Shown here piece by piece: positions 17,861 through 26,398 of a DNA stretch of 64,000 nucleotides; within the stretch, counting starts at the first letter, position 1; each line of letters opens with the position of its first letter. A model generated the notes under the pieces. The model had not been told where the DNA came from and did not search any database. It worked only from the letters and a program-made list of their open reading frames with translations. Where the stretch lies: assembly GCF_900110645.1 (NCBI RefSeq), contig NZ_FOFB01000006.1, positions 186,001 to 250,000 of the forward strand. Direction: 5' to 3'. Made by a program: the position numbers and the translations under genes. Source of the stretch: Neolewinella agarilytica. Lineage in GTDB: Bacteria; Bacteroidota; Bacteroidia; Chitinophagales; Saprospiraceae.

Positions 17861-18703
17861 TTAAAAAATAGTAAGCTCTCCTGATTTTTCAGTGAAGCAA
17901 GTGTAAGACGAACTATAAAATTCGTTTGCCTTTTCTCTTCCAAACACCAGCCTGGCAAGCCGCGCCTTATTACTTAGTAGTTGAGCAAGGATCCTGCGTT
18001 TGAGGCTCTTCTTTAGTTTCATATTTTCATACCAGTTAAATTCTAAAATTTCCTGAGGGGTGTTAGCATGGAGTTCTTCCGAAATGCGGAAGCCCTCGCT
18101 CATCAGTAAGAATTTAAAAATGGCAGGGGTGAAAATATTAATATGCCCGTAAGCAAGAAAGTGTTCCGTTTTTTGCGGTAAACCTTTGCCATAATCAAGC
18201 GGCACTTCGAAGACCTGGGCCTTGCTGATTCGCTTAATTTCCCGCAGTACAAGCCGGGGATGTTCTACGTGTTCAATGACGTGAGAGCAATAAACTAAGT
18301 CAAACTCATTGTCCGCATATTCCGTAGTGTAGCCGTCGAATTTTTTTACTTCGACCAGAGATTTGATGTCCCTCTCCGCAATTTGAGCAATTCCACTATC
18401 CGAAATCTCAACAGCATACAATTTTTCGAAAGCAGCATGATCATCAAGTTGCTTCAGGATGCTGCCTTCTCCCGCACCAAAGTCAAGGACTTTAGCGAAT
18501 TTTTTCCCTTTGGTAACGGCTATAATATTACGGGACTTGTATCTGGCCCCTAGCTCACGCCACTGCGTCATACGATCATCGTATTGACTGTTGTAGGCTT
18601 CCTGAACGTTCTTCGTTACGGCTACTTTGTTCATAAATGTAGAGACTGAGATAGATGGTTTTATTATCGACCTGGTAAGCAGATAGCGCAAGGTACGGAG
18701 CAT
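17861..18703 (-). CDS. Class I SAM-dependent methyltransferase
   Basis: A 280-residue methyltransferase. Motif I KVLDFGAGEGSILKQL, the acidic end of motif II YAVEIS, and motif IV/post-I FDLVYCSHVIEHVEHPRLVLREI are plain. The N-terminal segment QEAYNSQYDDRMTQWRELGARYKSRNI is typical of UbiE/Methyltransf_11 members that act on lipids or sugars. The substrate is unknown. It converges on the polysaccharide operon and may be an independent late addition to it. Upstream on the minus strand there is a weak -7-like TACCTTCA around 18720-18730. Confidence 0.82.
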   Translation of the reverse strand: MLRTLRYLLTRSIIKPSISVSTFMNKVAVTKNVQEAYNSQYDDRMTQWRELGARYKSRNIIAVTKGKKFAKVLDFGAGEGSILKQLDDHAAFEKLYAVEISDSGIAQIAERDIKSLVEVKKFDGYTTEYADNEFDLVYCSHVIEHVEHPRLVLREIKRISKAQVFEVPLDYGKGLPQKTEHFLAYGHINIFTPAIFKFLLMSEGFRISEELHANTPQEILEFNWYENMKLKKSLKRRILAQLLSNKARLARLVFGREKANEFYSSSYTCFTEKSGELTIF

Positions 18704-18817
18704 TAAGCGATGTCATAGCTGAAGGTAGCGCAGACAATGAACAAGGCTGCTGCGCGGTAAGCTTGCTATTGCCCCGGGGCAATGAACAAGTTACTTCTCA
18801 TTGCTTTTAAGAAGACG

Positions 18818-18825
18818 TACTTTTG
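18818..18825 (+). promoter_or_regulatory. TAnnTTTG promoter element
   Basis: TACTTTTG is an exact -7 consensus match 51 bp before the transporter GTG. It runs directly into a copy of the dispersed motif (18823-18841), so transcription would begin inside that motif. Confidence 0.55.
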
Positions 18826-18841
18826 TACCTGCGCTCGCGCC
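18823..18841 (+). repeat. Dispersed 19-bp motif copy
   Basis: TTGTACCTGCGCTCGCGCC, 16 of 19 to the consensus TTGCACCTGCGTCCGCGCC, in the leader of the transporter gene and overlapping its promoter element. Confidence 0.7.
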
Positions 18842-18876
18842 CACAAAATCGTCGGCGTAAGTAATTCCCCAGGCTT

Positions 18877-20508
18877 GTGCTCGACTCCTTCATCCAATCT
18901 CCTTTGCTACTTCTTTTCACCGTCATTGCCATCGGCTATGGCATTGGAGAGGTGAGAGTCCGTGGCTTCAAACTGGGCGTAGCCGCGGTGCTTTTCGTTG
19001 GTCTGGGCTTTGGTGCGCTTGATCCGGACTTAAGCGTTCCCCAGTTCATCATTTTTCTCGGACTGGCGATTTTCGTTTATACGGTAGGGCTGAGCTCCGC
19101 TCCGGCCTTTTTCGCCAGTTTCCGCAGGCATGGTTTCAAGGACGTATACTTCGCCTTGTTCACCGTGCTGCTGTCAGCCGCCATGGCTTTCGGTATCGGG
19201 AAATGGTTAGGCTTTGATGCGTCCCTGACCGGCGGCTTGTACGCCGGAGCTTCAACCAATACGCCCGCACTCGCCGGTTTGCTGGACGCCATTCAGAAGG
19301 GCGCGGACGCAGGTGCAGTGGAAGCTTTTAGCAAAGAAGCAGTGGTGGGCTATTCTCTCGCTTACCCAATGGGCGTGCTCGGCGTAATGCTGGCCCTGTT
19401 CCTGCTGCAAAGAGCTTTGAAGATCGACTATTCCGTTGAAGCCAGGAGCCTGGCCAAAGACTATCCCCTGGGCGAAGAACTGACCAGCCGCACCTTCAGA
19501 GTGGAACACCCTGATATCATCGGCCAGAGTCTCCGCGAATTCCGCCGCCGACACGAGCTCAAAGTAGCCTTCGGCCGCATCCAGCACGATGGGCGAACGA
19601 CCCTCTCCAGCTGGGAAACGATCCCCGAACGCGATGACCTGCTCGTCCTCGTCGGCACCGAAGAGGCCATCTCCGAAACGGCCAAGAGTATTGGCCCGGC
19701 AGCAGACGGACAACTCTCCCATGATCGCTCCGTCTTCGATGTACGGCGGCTTTTCATTTCCAACGACGACATCGCCGGCAAAACGATCGCCAGCCTCAAC
19801 CTCCAGGAACGCTTCAACGTCCTCGTCACCCGCGTGCAACGCGGGGATATGGACCTCCTTGCTACTGGAGACACCACCCTGGAACTGGGAGACCGGGTGC
19901 TGCTCGTCGCGCACCGCGACGAGGTCCCCGAAATCATCAAAGTCTTCGGCAACAGCTACGAAGCACTCTCCAAGGTCAACCTTCTTTCTTTCGGCCTGGG
20001 GATCACCCTCGGCCTCTTGCTGGGCATGATCAACATCACCCTGCCGGGTGGGTACAGCTTCAGCCTCGGCTTCGCTGGTGGCCCGCTTATCATTGCGCTC
20101 GTCCTCGGACAACTCCGCCGCACCGGCCCCATCGTCTGGACGCTGCCCTATGGTGCTAACCTGACCCTGCGGCAAGTTGGCCTCATTTTTCTGCTGGCCG
20201 GCATCGGTATCCGCTCCGGCCAAACCTTTTACCAGACACTACAGACTGAGCTGGGCTACCAGGTCTTTCTGGCCGGAGGCGTCATCGCTATTCTCTCTAC
20301 CATCGCCACGCTTTTGATCGGTTATCGGGTGTTGCGTATCCCCTTTAGCTTCCTCGGTGGAATGGTGGGCAGCCAGCCCGCCGTGCTCGATTTCGCCATC
20401 GAGCAGGCTGGCAACAAATACCCCACCATTGGCTATACCCGTATGCTCCCCGTCGTATTGATCGGGAAGATTTTGGCGGTGCAGATATTGTATAATTTGA
20501 TGGGGTGA
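18877..20508 (+). CDS. AspT/YidE-like membrane transporter with RCK_C domains
   Basis: A 543-residue protein with the layout of the aspartate:alanine exchanger (AAEx/YidE) family: about five membrane segments (residues 1-180), a cytosolic pair of TrkA-C (RCK_C) domains (about 195-365; EFRRRHELKVAFGRIQHDG and NLQERFNVLVTRVQRGDMDLLATGDTTLELGDRVLLVAH), then about five more segments. GASTNTPALAGLLDA and GGMVGSQPAVLDFAIEQ are the paired substrate-site repeats. The start is GTG. Substrate unknown. The linker after TNTPALAGLLDA contains an antisense copy of the dispersed motif (19300-19318). Confidence 0.85.
   Translation: MLDSFIQSPLLLLFTVIAIGYGIGEVRVRGFKLGVAAVLFVGLGFGALDPDLSVPQFIIFLGLAIFVYTVGLSSAPAFFASFRRHGFKDVYFALFTVLLSAAMAFGIGKWLGFDASLTGGLYAGASTNTPALAGLLDAIQKGADAGAVEAFSKEAVVGYSLAYPMGVLGVMLALFLLQRALKIDYSVEARSLAKDYPLGEELTSRTFRVEHPDIIGQSLREFRRRHELKVAFGRIQHDGRTTLSSWETIPERDDLLVLVGTEEAISETAKSIGPAADGQLSHDRSVFDVRRLFISNDDIAGKTIASLNLQERFNVLVTRVQRGDMDLLATGDTTLELGDRVLLVAHRDEVPEIIKVFGNSYEALSKVNLLSFGLGITLGLLLGMINITLPGGYSFSLGFAGGPLIIALVLGQLRRTGPIVWTLPYGANLTLRQVGLIFLLAGIGIRSGQTFYQTLQTELGYQVFLAGGVIAILSTIATLLIGYRVLRIPFSFLGGMVGSQPAVLDFAIEQAGNKYPTIGYTRMLPVVLIGKILAVQILYNLMG
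19300..19318 (-). repeat. Dispersed 19-bp motif copy inside a CDS
   Basis: The minus strand reads CTGCACCTGCGTCCGCGCC, 18 of 19 to consensus. It encodes the loop residues GADAGAV of the transporter, between two conserved blocks. Confidence 0.7.
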
Positions 20509-20567
20509 GGTGTTCAAGTAGCCTATAGCCTTCGGCGCCCTGTTTCAAAGGTGTCTGTTCTTATCAT

Positions 20568-20575
20568 TATATTTG
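20568..20575 (+). promoter_or_regulatory. TAnnTTTG promoter element
   Basis: TATATTTG, exact to the Bacteroidota -7 consensus, 20 bp before the ATG at 20596 of the secreted protein. Confidence 0.55.
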
Positions 20576-20595
20576 TCTAGCCCTAATTAACATCG

Positions 20596-21642
20596 ATGAA
20601 ATATTTTTACCTGGTAATTTGCCTGACCATTATTGGCTCCTCCCTGTATGCACAACGTAATCGACTTGCAGGCGTTTCAGGTGATAAGTTATATCTGATT
20701 AATCCTGAAACAGCCGAAACCGAAGAAATAGTCGAGATTAATGAAATCGGAGACAAAAGAATTCGCGACCTCATTTATGTAAGAGAAGATTCTTTGTTTT
20801 ATGGAATCATTGATTCCAGAGATGAGCCTGGCCTAGTAAGCATTGATTGGGACGGGAATTTTGTTATGCTGGGTAAATTGGGGCTTCCTGAAGGGGCCGT
20901 TTATACCTGTGAAGGACTTGCCTACCATTCGGGGACGAATACCCTATGGGCTTCCGTCTCGCTTGACGGAGACGACTTTTTTTCAGAAAGTATCGTCACG
21001 GTTTCTCTTACGGACGCGTCCTGCGAATATATTGGAGAATTAAAAATGACAGGAAGAAGAGCAGATGCGGATAATCTGGAGTTTTTGGGCGACCGCTTAT
21101 TTATTGACGATGGAATGCCAGCACCATTTAACAGGACAACCCTATATACTTTAGAGCTTTCAGTCCTGATGGATAATAATGGTGATCTAACGCCAATAAT
21201 TGATTCAGAATCCGATTATCAAAGTTCTCAGGATCTGGCCGCGTTTTCGGTAGACAAAATGTACTACACTACTGCAGGCTCAGAGCTGGGTGAATGGCAA
21301 TTACCCAGTGGCGATACCCGCAATCAGCCGTTTCCCTCTCTCGAGTCAAGTGATGTGATGACTGGCCTGGCTGTGGTGCCGGGTGAAAAAGGAACGACCT
21401 CCGTTCGTGCGTTTTCTGAAGTAGAGGTAGTGTTGTTCCCTAACCCCGCCTCTACCCATATAAATGTTCTGCCCAAGGCGAATTATTCCTGCCAGCTATT
21501 TGATCTGCAGGGGAGAATGGTGAGGGAATCAAGCGGTGATAGTGTTAATGTAATTGGCGGAGCCTCGGGAATTTACTATCTCAGAATTGACGGAGGCAGG
21601 CTGAGGAAAGTTGTGGTGCAGTCGAAAACTGTTTACCCATAA
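20596..21642 (+). CDS. Secreted T9SS cargo protein, beta-propeller-like
   Basis: A 348-residue exported protein of unknown function. Residues 1-19 are a signal peptide ending LYAQ. The body (20-270) has repeated beta-rich units such as GDKLYLINPETAE, GLVSIDWDGNFVML, NTLWASVSLDG and GDRLFIDDG, suggesting a beta-propeller like those of secreted SdiA/NHL-type binding proteins. The C-terminal about 70 residues (VVLFPNPASTHINVL..CQLFDLQGRMV..GIYYLRIDGGRLRKVVVQ) are a type-A type IX secretion sorting domain, so it is probably displayed on or released from the outer membrane. It has its own promoter at 20568. Confidence 0.85.
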   Translation: MKYFYLVICLTIIGSSLYAQRNRLAGVSGDKLYLINPETAETEEIVEINEIGDKRIRDLIYVREDSLFYGIIDSRDEPGLVSIDWDGNFVMLGKLGLPEGAVYTCEGLAYHSGTNTLWASVSLDGDDFFSESIVTVSLTDASCEYIGELKMTGRRADADNLEFLGDRLFIDDGMPAPFNRTTLYTLELSVLMDNNGDLTPIIDSESDYQSSQDLAAFSVDKMYYTTAGSELGEWQLPSGDTRNQPFPSLESSDVMTGLAVVPGEKGTTSVRAFSEVEVVLFPNPASTHINVLPKANYSCQLFDLQGRMVRESSGDSVNVIGGASGIYYLRIDGGRLRKVVVQSKTVYP

Positions 21643-22136
21643 GGTTGCCTTGGACCGATTAAGTTAAGTACGGGACAATTTTCATCCCGCATATGCCGGA
21701 ATAATAACACGGCAGCAAAGAATTTTTTTCAGGCTGAAAAGCCTGAACGTTGAATTCGCTTGCAGGGAGTGTCTAAAAATCAGAAAAATGGCTCATCCCG
21801 GAGTTTGGGCAGCCTTTTCTGTGTTTTCTCGGATGGAACCTGGTTCGGTCGGTATAAAAAAGCGATCAGCGGACAGCATTCAGAGCCGTTTTGCCTGAAT
21901 GCTGTCCGCTGATCGCTAAAAATCCTATTATTTGCCAGAAAACACTGTCATCTAATCCGAAAATTAGGGATGACTCATGTTTTCATTTGGCACCATGGCC
22001 TTCGGGAGTTCGCCTTTGTTGATTAAGGTAAAAACCTCCACGGTGTCAATTCTCTGGTCCGTTGGGTGCAACCAATAAATCAGAGAAGGTGCTAAGGCTA
22101 CTGCGCGCTGCCCGCGCACGGTAAGCCATTGTTTTT
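21643..22136. other. Intergenic region with foldback repeat
   Basis: A 494-bp gap between the convergent T9SS cargo gene and sigma-factor gene. It holds the perfect stem-loop at 21861-21917 with further outer complementary arms (TGTGTTTTCT near 21820 with AGAAAACAC near 21940; a CTCATCCC-like block near 21793 with GGGATGACTCAT near 21968). On the minus strand an open frame from just beyond the sigma stop down to a stop near 21965 reads about 50 plausible codons (GQRAVALAPSLIYWL..IDTVEVFTLINKG), possibly a decayed gene end. No RNA gene was recognised. Confidence 0.5.
21861..21917. repeat. Perfect 23-bp inverted repeat (stem-loop)
   Basis: Arms 21861-21883 and 21895-21917 are fully complementary over 23 bp with an 11-base loop (AGCCGTTTTGC). 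Runs of A before and T-poor sequence after make it a poor Rho-independent terminator on either strand. It is the core of a larger foldback (about 21775-21975), so a small mobile or structured repeat is more likely. Confidence 0.8.
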
Positions 22137-22718
22137 TTACTGGAGTACAATCTGCTTTTCCTCCACCATCTTACGCATATTGATCAGTGCGTAGCGCATC
22201 CGACCAAGGGCCGTGTTGATGGAAACACGCGTAAGCTTGGCGATTTCCTTAAAGCTCATATCAGCGTAGTGACGCAGAATAACGACCTCGCGCTGCTCGG
22301 GGGGCAGAGAGTCAACAAGCTTGCGCACTTTGTCGTGCGTCTGGCTGCGGATCATGTCTGCCTCAGCATTACGCTCGGGGCTCTGCAGTACGTCGAAGAT
22401 GTTGAAGGTCTCCGTTTGCCCAACCTTGGGGCGGCGCTTGTTACGGCGGAAAGAGTCAACACACATATTATAGCTGATGCGCATCGCCCACTGAAGAAAC
22501 TTGCCTTCGTGGTTGTACTTGCCGCGGCGAAGTGTGTCTATGATTTTAATGAATACCTCTTGAAAGATGTCCTCAGCCTGGCTGTGGTCTTTGGTGAAAA
22601 GGTAGATGCTGGTATAGATCTTCTGTTGGTGGCGTCCGAGAAGCTCCTCGAAAGCGCGATCTTGTCCAGAAAGGTATTGGGTGATCAGTTCCTGATCGTT
22701 CAGCGACTTGACGTCCAT
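22137..22718 (-). CDS. ECF sigma-70 factor
   Basis: A 193-residue RpoE-type sigma factor. Region 2 spans about 20-90 (HQQKIYTSIYLFTKDHSQAEDIFQEVFIKIIDTL..FLQWAMRISYNMCVDSFRR); region 4 spans about 130-185 (LPPEQREVVILRHYADMSFKEIAKLTRVSINTALGRMRYALINMRK), a clear helix-turn-helix. No anti-sigma gene is adjacent, so its control is not visible. This sigma type is common in Bacteroidota, where many members regulate envelope functions; the target regulon here is unknown. Confidence 0.93.
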   Translation of the reverse strand: MDVKSLNDQELITQYLSGQDRAFEELLGRHQQKIYTSIYLFTKDHSQAEDIFQEVFIKIIDTLRRGKYNHEGKFLQWAMRISYNMCVDSFRRNKRRPKVGQTETFNIFDVLQSPERNAEADMIRSQTHDKVRKLVDSLPPEQREVVILRHYADMSFKEIAKLTRVSINTALGRMRYALINMRKMVEEKQIVLQ

Positions 22719-23117
22719 GACTAACGTGTTAAACTATGTAGGGATTATTCCCGAAGGATACCGGTCAAATCCGGTAGAAATAGTGTAGACGTTAGAATCT
22801 ATAGAGTCGCTTTAATTTGAAGTAATGGCCCAATGAATTGGACCGGACGTGGATCAAAGATAAGTTCGATCTTTCCACATACACAAATTAAAAGTGTCTT
22901 GAAGGAGGCTTTAACGCAGTCTTAACGGAGATGTTTACTGCTAAACCACTGTTTTTTTAGCGATGCCCCCCGTAAATAGTGGCTTTGCGAGGAAAGCCGG
23001 AATTTTGTTCGGATACCAAATTATTTTGGTAAAAAGTTGATTTGACTGATCAAGCCTGTCTGCTTGCCTTGCTGGTAAGCTCTAAAGGTGATTTCCACGG
23101 CTTTTGAAACCATTCCA

Positions 23118-23136
23118 TTGCACCTGCGGAAGCGCC
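23118..23136 (+). repeat. Dispersed 19-bp motif copy
   Basis: TTGCACCTGCGGAAGCGCC, 16 of 19 to the consensus, 170 bp upstream of the sulfite reductase start and on the same strand. Confidence 0.65.
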
Positions 23137-23295
23137 GGATTATAATTTATGAAAATAAAAATATGTTAAGACTTTTTCCTATTTGGTAACTTGTTATTTG
23201 TAAATAATTGATGTACAGTATCTTATTTTGTCCCGTAATCCGTTCATAGGTTGTTTCTTTCATATGTCGAGTCGACTGAAAGCTGCTTCTGCGGG

Positions 23296-23303
23296 TACTT
23301 TTG
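23296..23303 (+). promoter_or_regulatory. TAnnTTTG element abutting the start codon
   Basis: TACTTTTG ends 3 bp before ATG 23307. If it is the -7 element, transcription would begin at or next to the ATG, giving a leaderless message. Confidence 0.4.
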
Positions 23304-23306
23304 GGT

Positions 23307-25427
23307 ATGATTACCAGCGACCAATCCACTTTAGACCACCTGTCTGCCCCCGTACGGGATGATATTGAAGAACTGACCAACCGGATCTACGCTTATCAGC
23401 GTGGTCAGGAAGACGAAGACCGATTTAAGCATTACCGGCTTACGCGGGGAGTGTATGGTCAGCGTCAGATTGGTGTTCATATGTTTCGGACGAAGATCCC
23501 CTTCGGGCACATTACCCCTGATCAGTTGATTGCATTGGCGAATATCTCCGAAAAGTATACCAACGGCCGCCTGCACATTACCACCCGGCAAAACGTCCAG
23601 CTTCACTACGTAAAACTAAATGACAGCCCCGCTATCTGGAAAGAGTTGGCTGAAGCCGGCATGACGGCCCGGGAAGCTTGCGGTAATACGGTCCGTAACC
23701 TCACCGCCAGCCCGATGGCTGGCATCGACCCTGAAGAGCCCTTTGATGTAAGCCCTTACGTATACGCTTCTTTCGATTATTTCCTTCGGAACCCGATTTG
23801 CCAGGAGATGGGCCGTAAGATCAAGCCTGCCTTTTCGTCCAGTGAAAAAGACTCTGCTTTTACCTACTTCCACGATTTTGGCTTCATTCCCCGGATCCAG
23901 GACGGTAAAAAAGGATTTAAGGTGGTCATCGGCGGTGGTTTGGGAGCGGTTTCTATGATCGCCCCTACGGCCTACGAATTTCTGGAGGCCGACCGTATCA
24001 TCCCCTTCATGGAGGCGGCGATCCGTGTTTTCGACCGTTACGGCGAACGTGAAAAGCGTATGAAGGCCCGGATGAAGTACCTGCTCAAGGATCTGGGGCT
24101 GGAACGATTTATGGAGCTCGTCGCCGAAGAGATGCCCGCCGTGGCGAACAAAACCTATTCCATTGATGAAAGCCTGGTACCTTCCCTCGGGGAGGTCCCG
24201 GCGGACAATTTCGAGGCAATCGAAGCTTTACACCCAAAGCTCTACGCCGAATGGCTGAAGACGAACGTTACCGAACAGAAGCAAGGTGGCTACCACGCTG
24301 TTGCTGTTCGGGTGCCGTTAGGGAACCTGGAGGCGGAACAGGCCCGCCTCCTCGCCAGCCTCATCCGGGAGTTTGCCTCTGACGATATTCGCCTGAGCGT
24401 TCAGCAGGGGATGATTCTGCGCTACGTTCCCCCAACGGCTTTGCCGCATCTCTTTAATGGCCTTTACGCCCTCAATCTGGGCTTGCCAGGTTATGATACT
24501 ACTGCTGATATTACCGCATGTCCGGGAACGGATACCTGTGCCCTTGGAGTTACCAACTCCACTGGTTTGACCACTGTTTTGGAGGAGCTCGTCCGTGACG
24601 AGTTCCCCGAAATGGTCACTGAAGACGATATCCGGATCAAGATATCCGGCTGTATGAACGGATGTGGGCAGCACATGGCAGCCAACATCGGTTTCCACGG
24701 AAGCAGCATTCGCGTTGGCCAGCGCATTGCGCCGGCGATGCAGGTTGTGGTCGGTGGTGGTATTGCACCTGACGGCCGTGGATTCGTGGCTGAAAAGGTG
24801 ATTAAAGTACCCACGCGCCGGATTCCGCAGGTTATTCGCGACCTCTTTAACGATTACAAAGAGAATGCCTCCGAAGGGGAGTACTACAATGACTATGTCG
24901 TCCGCCAGGGTAAGCGCTACTTCTACGATGTGCTCAAGCCGCTGGGGAATAGTAAGAACCTGACCGACGAGGAATTTTTCGACTGGGGGCAGGACCATGA
25001 CTACCGCCAGGAGATTGGCGTAGGCGAATGTGCCGGCGTCAGCCTTGATGTGATCGGTGCCATTCTAAACGATGCATCCAACAAGGTGATCGCCGCTGGC
25101 GAATCCGTAAAGGGAGAAGCCTGGGCCGACGCTGGTTACCATGCCTACTCCGCGATGATTACGGCCGCCAAGGCTCTGCTCCTCGCCGAAGACGTTAAGT
25201 GTAACACCCACATCGGTATTCTGAAGGACTTCACAGAGCAGTTCGGAGATCGCTTCAGCGAAGCGATGCCCTTCCCGGAATTCGTCCTCCGGATCAAGAA
25301 AAACGAACCGACCCCTGACTTCGTCAATGCTTACCTGGCTGACGCCCGCGCCTTTGTCTCCAAGGCCATAAAAACCCGCGAGGCACAGCTGGATAAAGTC
25401 GTCGTTGGTGAATACTACAAAGCTTAA
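23307..25427 (+). CDS. Siroheme sulfite (or nitrite) reductase with HEPN-like C-terminal domain
   Basis: A 706-residue ferredoxin-type reductase catalysing a six-electron reduction, sulfite to sulfide (or nitrite to ammonia). The duplicated ferredoxin-like/reductase domains fill about 1-550: YRLTRGVYGQRQIGVHMFRTKIP, TTRQNVQLHY, GNTVRNLTASP. The 4Fe-4S/siroheme ligands are C405 and C411 (CPGTDTCALG) and C449 and C453 (CMNGCGQH). Residues about 565-700 are an extra helical domain (WADAGYHAYSAMITAAKALLLAEDVKCNTHIGILKDF) resembling HEPN. ATG 23307 is preferred to TTG 23301. The downstream cobA, met8 and cysH genes favour the sulfite role. Confidence 0.85.
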   Translation: MITSDQSTLDHLSAPVRDDIEELTNRIYAYQRGQEDEDRFKHYRLTRGVYGQRQIGVHMFRTKIPFGHITPDQLIALANISEKYTNGRLHITTRQNVQLHYVKLNDSPAIWKELAEAGMTAREACGNTVRNLTASPMAGIDPEEPFDVSPYVYASFDYFLRNPICQEMGRKIKPAFSSSEKDSAFTYFHDFGFIPRIQDGKKGFKVVIGGGLGAVSMIAPTAYEFLEADRIIPFMEAAIRVFDRYGEREKRMKARMKYLLKDLGLERFMELVAEEMPAVANKTYSIDESLVPSLGEVPADNFEAIEALHPKLYAEWLKTNVTEQKQGGYHAVAVRVPLGNLEAEQARLLASLIREFASDDIRLSVQQGMILRYVPPTALPHLFNGLYALNLGLPGYDTTADITACPGTDTCALGVTNSTGLTTVLEELVRDEFPEMVTEDDIRIKISGCMNGCGQHMAANIGFHGSSIRVGQRIAPAMQVVVGGGIAPDGRGFVAEKVIKVPTRRIPQVIRDLFNDYKENASEGEYYNDYVVRQGKRYFYDVLKPLGNSKNLTDEEFFDWGQDHDYRQEIGVGECAGVSLDVIGAILNDASNKVIAAGESVKGEAWADAGYHAYSAMITAAKALLLAEDVKCNTHIGILKDFTEQFGDRFSEAMPFPEFVLRIKKNEPTPDFVNAYLADARAFVSKAIKTREAQLDKVVVGEYYKA

Positions 25428-25479
25428 GGGAGACGCTTCGCTTTTAGTGCGTTCCCCAGGTAAGTCAAATTTGATAAAG

Positions 25480-26397
25480 ATGAATCTACATAACTCCGAT
25501 AGTCACTCTCTTGATGCCGCTACAAGCGCAGCGTCTACAAGGGAGCGCAGCGACCGTCTGCCAGAAAACAAGCGAAGCGCGTTTTCGCCTACAAGGAGCG
25601 TAGCGACGTCTGCAAGCGGCGAAGCCGCGCCCAAAGACCGCGCCCCGCGCGTGACTTTAGTTGGCGCCGGCCCCGGAGACCCTGACCTCATCACCCGCAA
25701 AGGCCTCAAAGCTCTGCAAACGGCAGACGTGGTTCTCTACGATGCTCTGAGCTCCGATGAGCTGCTGGAAGAGACCCCCGCGCACTGCCTCCGGGTTTTC
25801 GTAGGCAAGCGTGCCGGTTGCCATTATAAAAAGCAGGAGGAGATCAATGAAATGCTCGTGGCAGCAGCTCTCGAATATGGCCATGCAGTACGGCTGAAGG
25901 GGGGAGACCCTTTCATTTTTGGGCGTGGACAGGAAGAGAAGGCTTATGCTGAAGCGGCGGGCATTCCCGTTACGGTCGTACCGGGCATTAGTAGCTGCAT
26001 CAGCCTGCCGGAATTGCAGGGAGTAGCCCCCACGAGCCGGGGTTACGCGGATAGTTTTTGGGTGTTAACGGCGCATACCCGCAGCGGAGGTCTGAGCGAA
26101 GACTTACTTTTGGCCCCGAAAAGCAATGCGACGGTCATCATTTTGATGGGCCTTGGCCGCCTCGATCAAATCTGCGCTCTCTGGGACGCGGAAGGAAAAG
26201 GAAGCCTGCCCGCCATGGTGATCCAGAACGGCAGCCGCCCCAACGAACGCGCCTGGGTCGGTACCGTGAACGACATCGCTGAGCGCGTAACGACTGAAAA
26301 AGACAAAGGTCCTGGCATCATCGTGCTGGGCGAAACGGTGTCTCAGCACCCGGACTTCAAGGTAAATGCTCTTGCGGCAGCCTCCCACGCGCGGTAG
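25480..26397 (+). CDS. cobA: Uroporphyrinogen-III C-methyltransferase
   Basis: Makes precorrin-2, the first step of siroheme synthesis, by SAM-dependent methylation at C2 and C7. The catalytic domain begins at RVTLVGAGPGDPDLITRKGLKAL, followed by VVLYDAL, RLKGGDPFIFGRGQEE and VVPGISSCISLPELQGV, all SUMT signatures. The start is uncertain: the frame opens upstream at 25405, ATG 25480 gives 305 residues, and GTG 25651 would give the usual ~250. The extra N-terminal ~57 residues are low-complexity (AATSAASTRERSDRLPENKR) and encoded by an AAGCGCAGCG-type DNA repeat. Lies in the sulfite-reductase operon. Confidence 0.9.
   Translation: MNLHNSDSHSLDAATSAASTRERSDRLPENKRSAFSPTRSVATSASGEAAPKDRAPRVTLVGAGPGDPDLITRKGLKALQTADVVLYDALSSDELLEETPAHCLRVFVGKRAGCHYKKQEEINEMLVAAALEYGHAVRLKGGDPFIFGRGQEEKAYAEAAGIPVTVVPGISSCISLPELQGVAPTSRGYADSFWVLTAHTRSGGLSEDLLLAPKSNATVIILMGLGRLDQICALWDAEGKGSLPAMVIQNGSRPNERAWVGTVNDIAERVTTEKDKGPGIIVLGETVSQHPDFKVNALAAASHAR
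25521..25630 (+). repeat. AAGGAGCG(C/T)AGCGAC-type short repeat cluster
   Basis: Successive variants of one phrase, CTACAAGGAGCGTAGCGACG: ACAAGCGCAGCGTC, ACAAGGGAGCGCAGCGACC, ACAAGCGAAGCGCG, ACAAGGAGCGTAGCGACG, CAAGCGGCGAAGCCGCG. It lies in frame at the 5' end of cobA and looks like an intergenic repeat read into the gene or preceding its true start. Confidence 0.6.
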
Positions 26398-26398
26398 C

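Larger units (their letters stand above)
22719..23306. other. Divergent intergenic region, sigma factor / sulfite reductase
   Basis: 588 bp without a credible gene. It contains small inverted repeats: GGCTTT..AAAGCC (22981-22998), ACCAAATTATTTTGGT (23015-23030) and AAAGAT..ATCTTT near 22856-22874. It also has a copy of the dispersed motif at 23118-23136, an AT-rich stretch (23137-23240), and a TACTTTTG promoter element at 23296. Room for divergent regulation of both flanking genes; no known operator was recognised. Confidence 0.5.

Noticed and set aside
19252..20223. 323-codon minus-strand open frame opposite the transporter gene
   Set aside because: Shadow of the high-GC sense gene, whose RCK_C domains and membrane segments are unmistakable; the antisense product is acidic with no domain.
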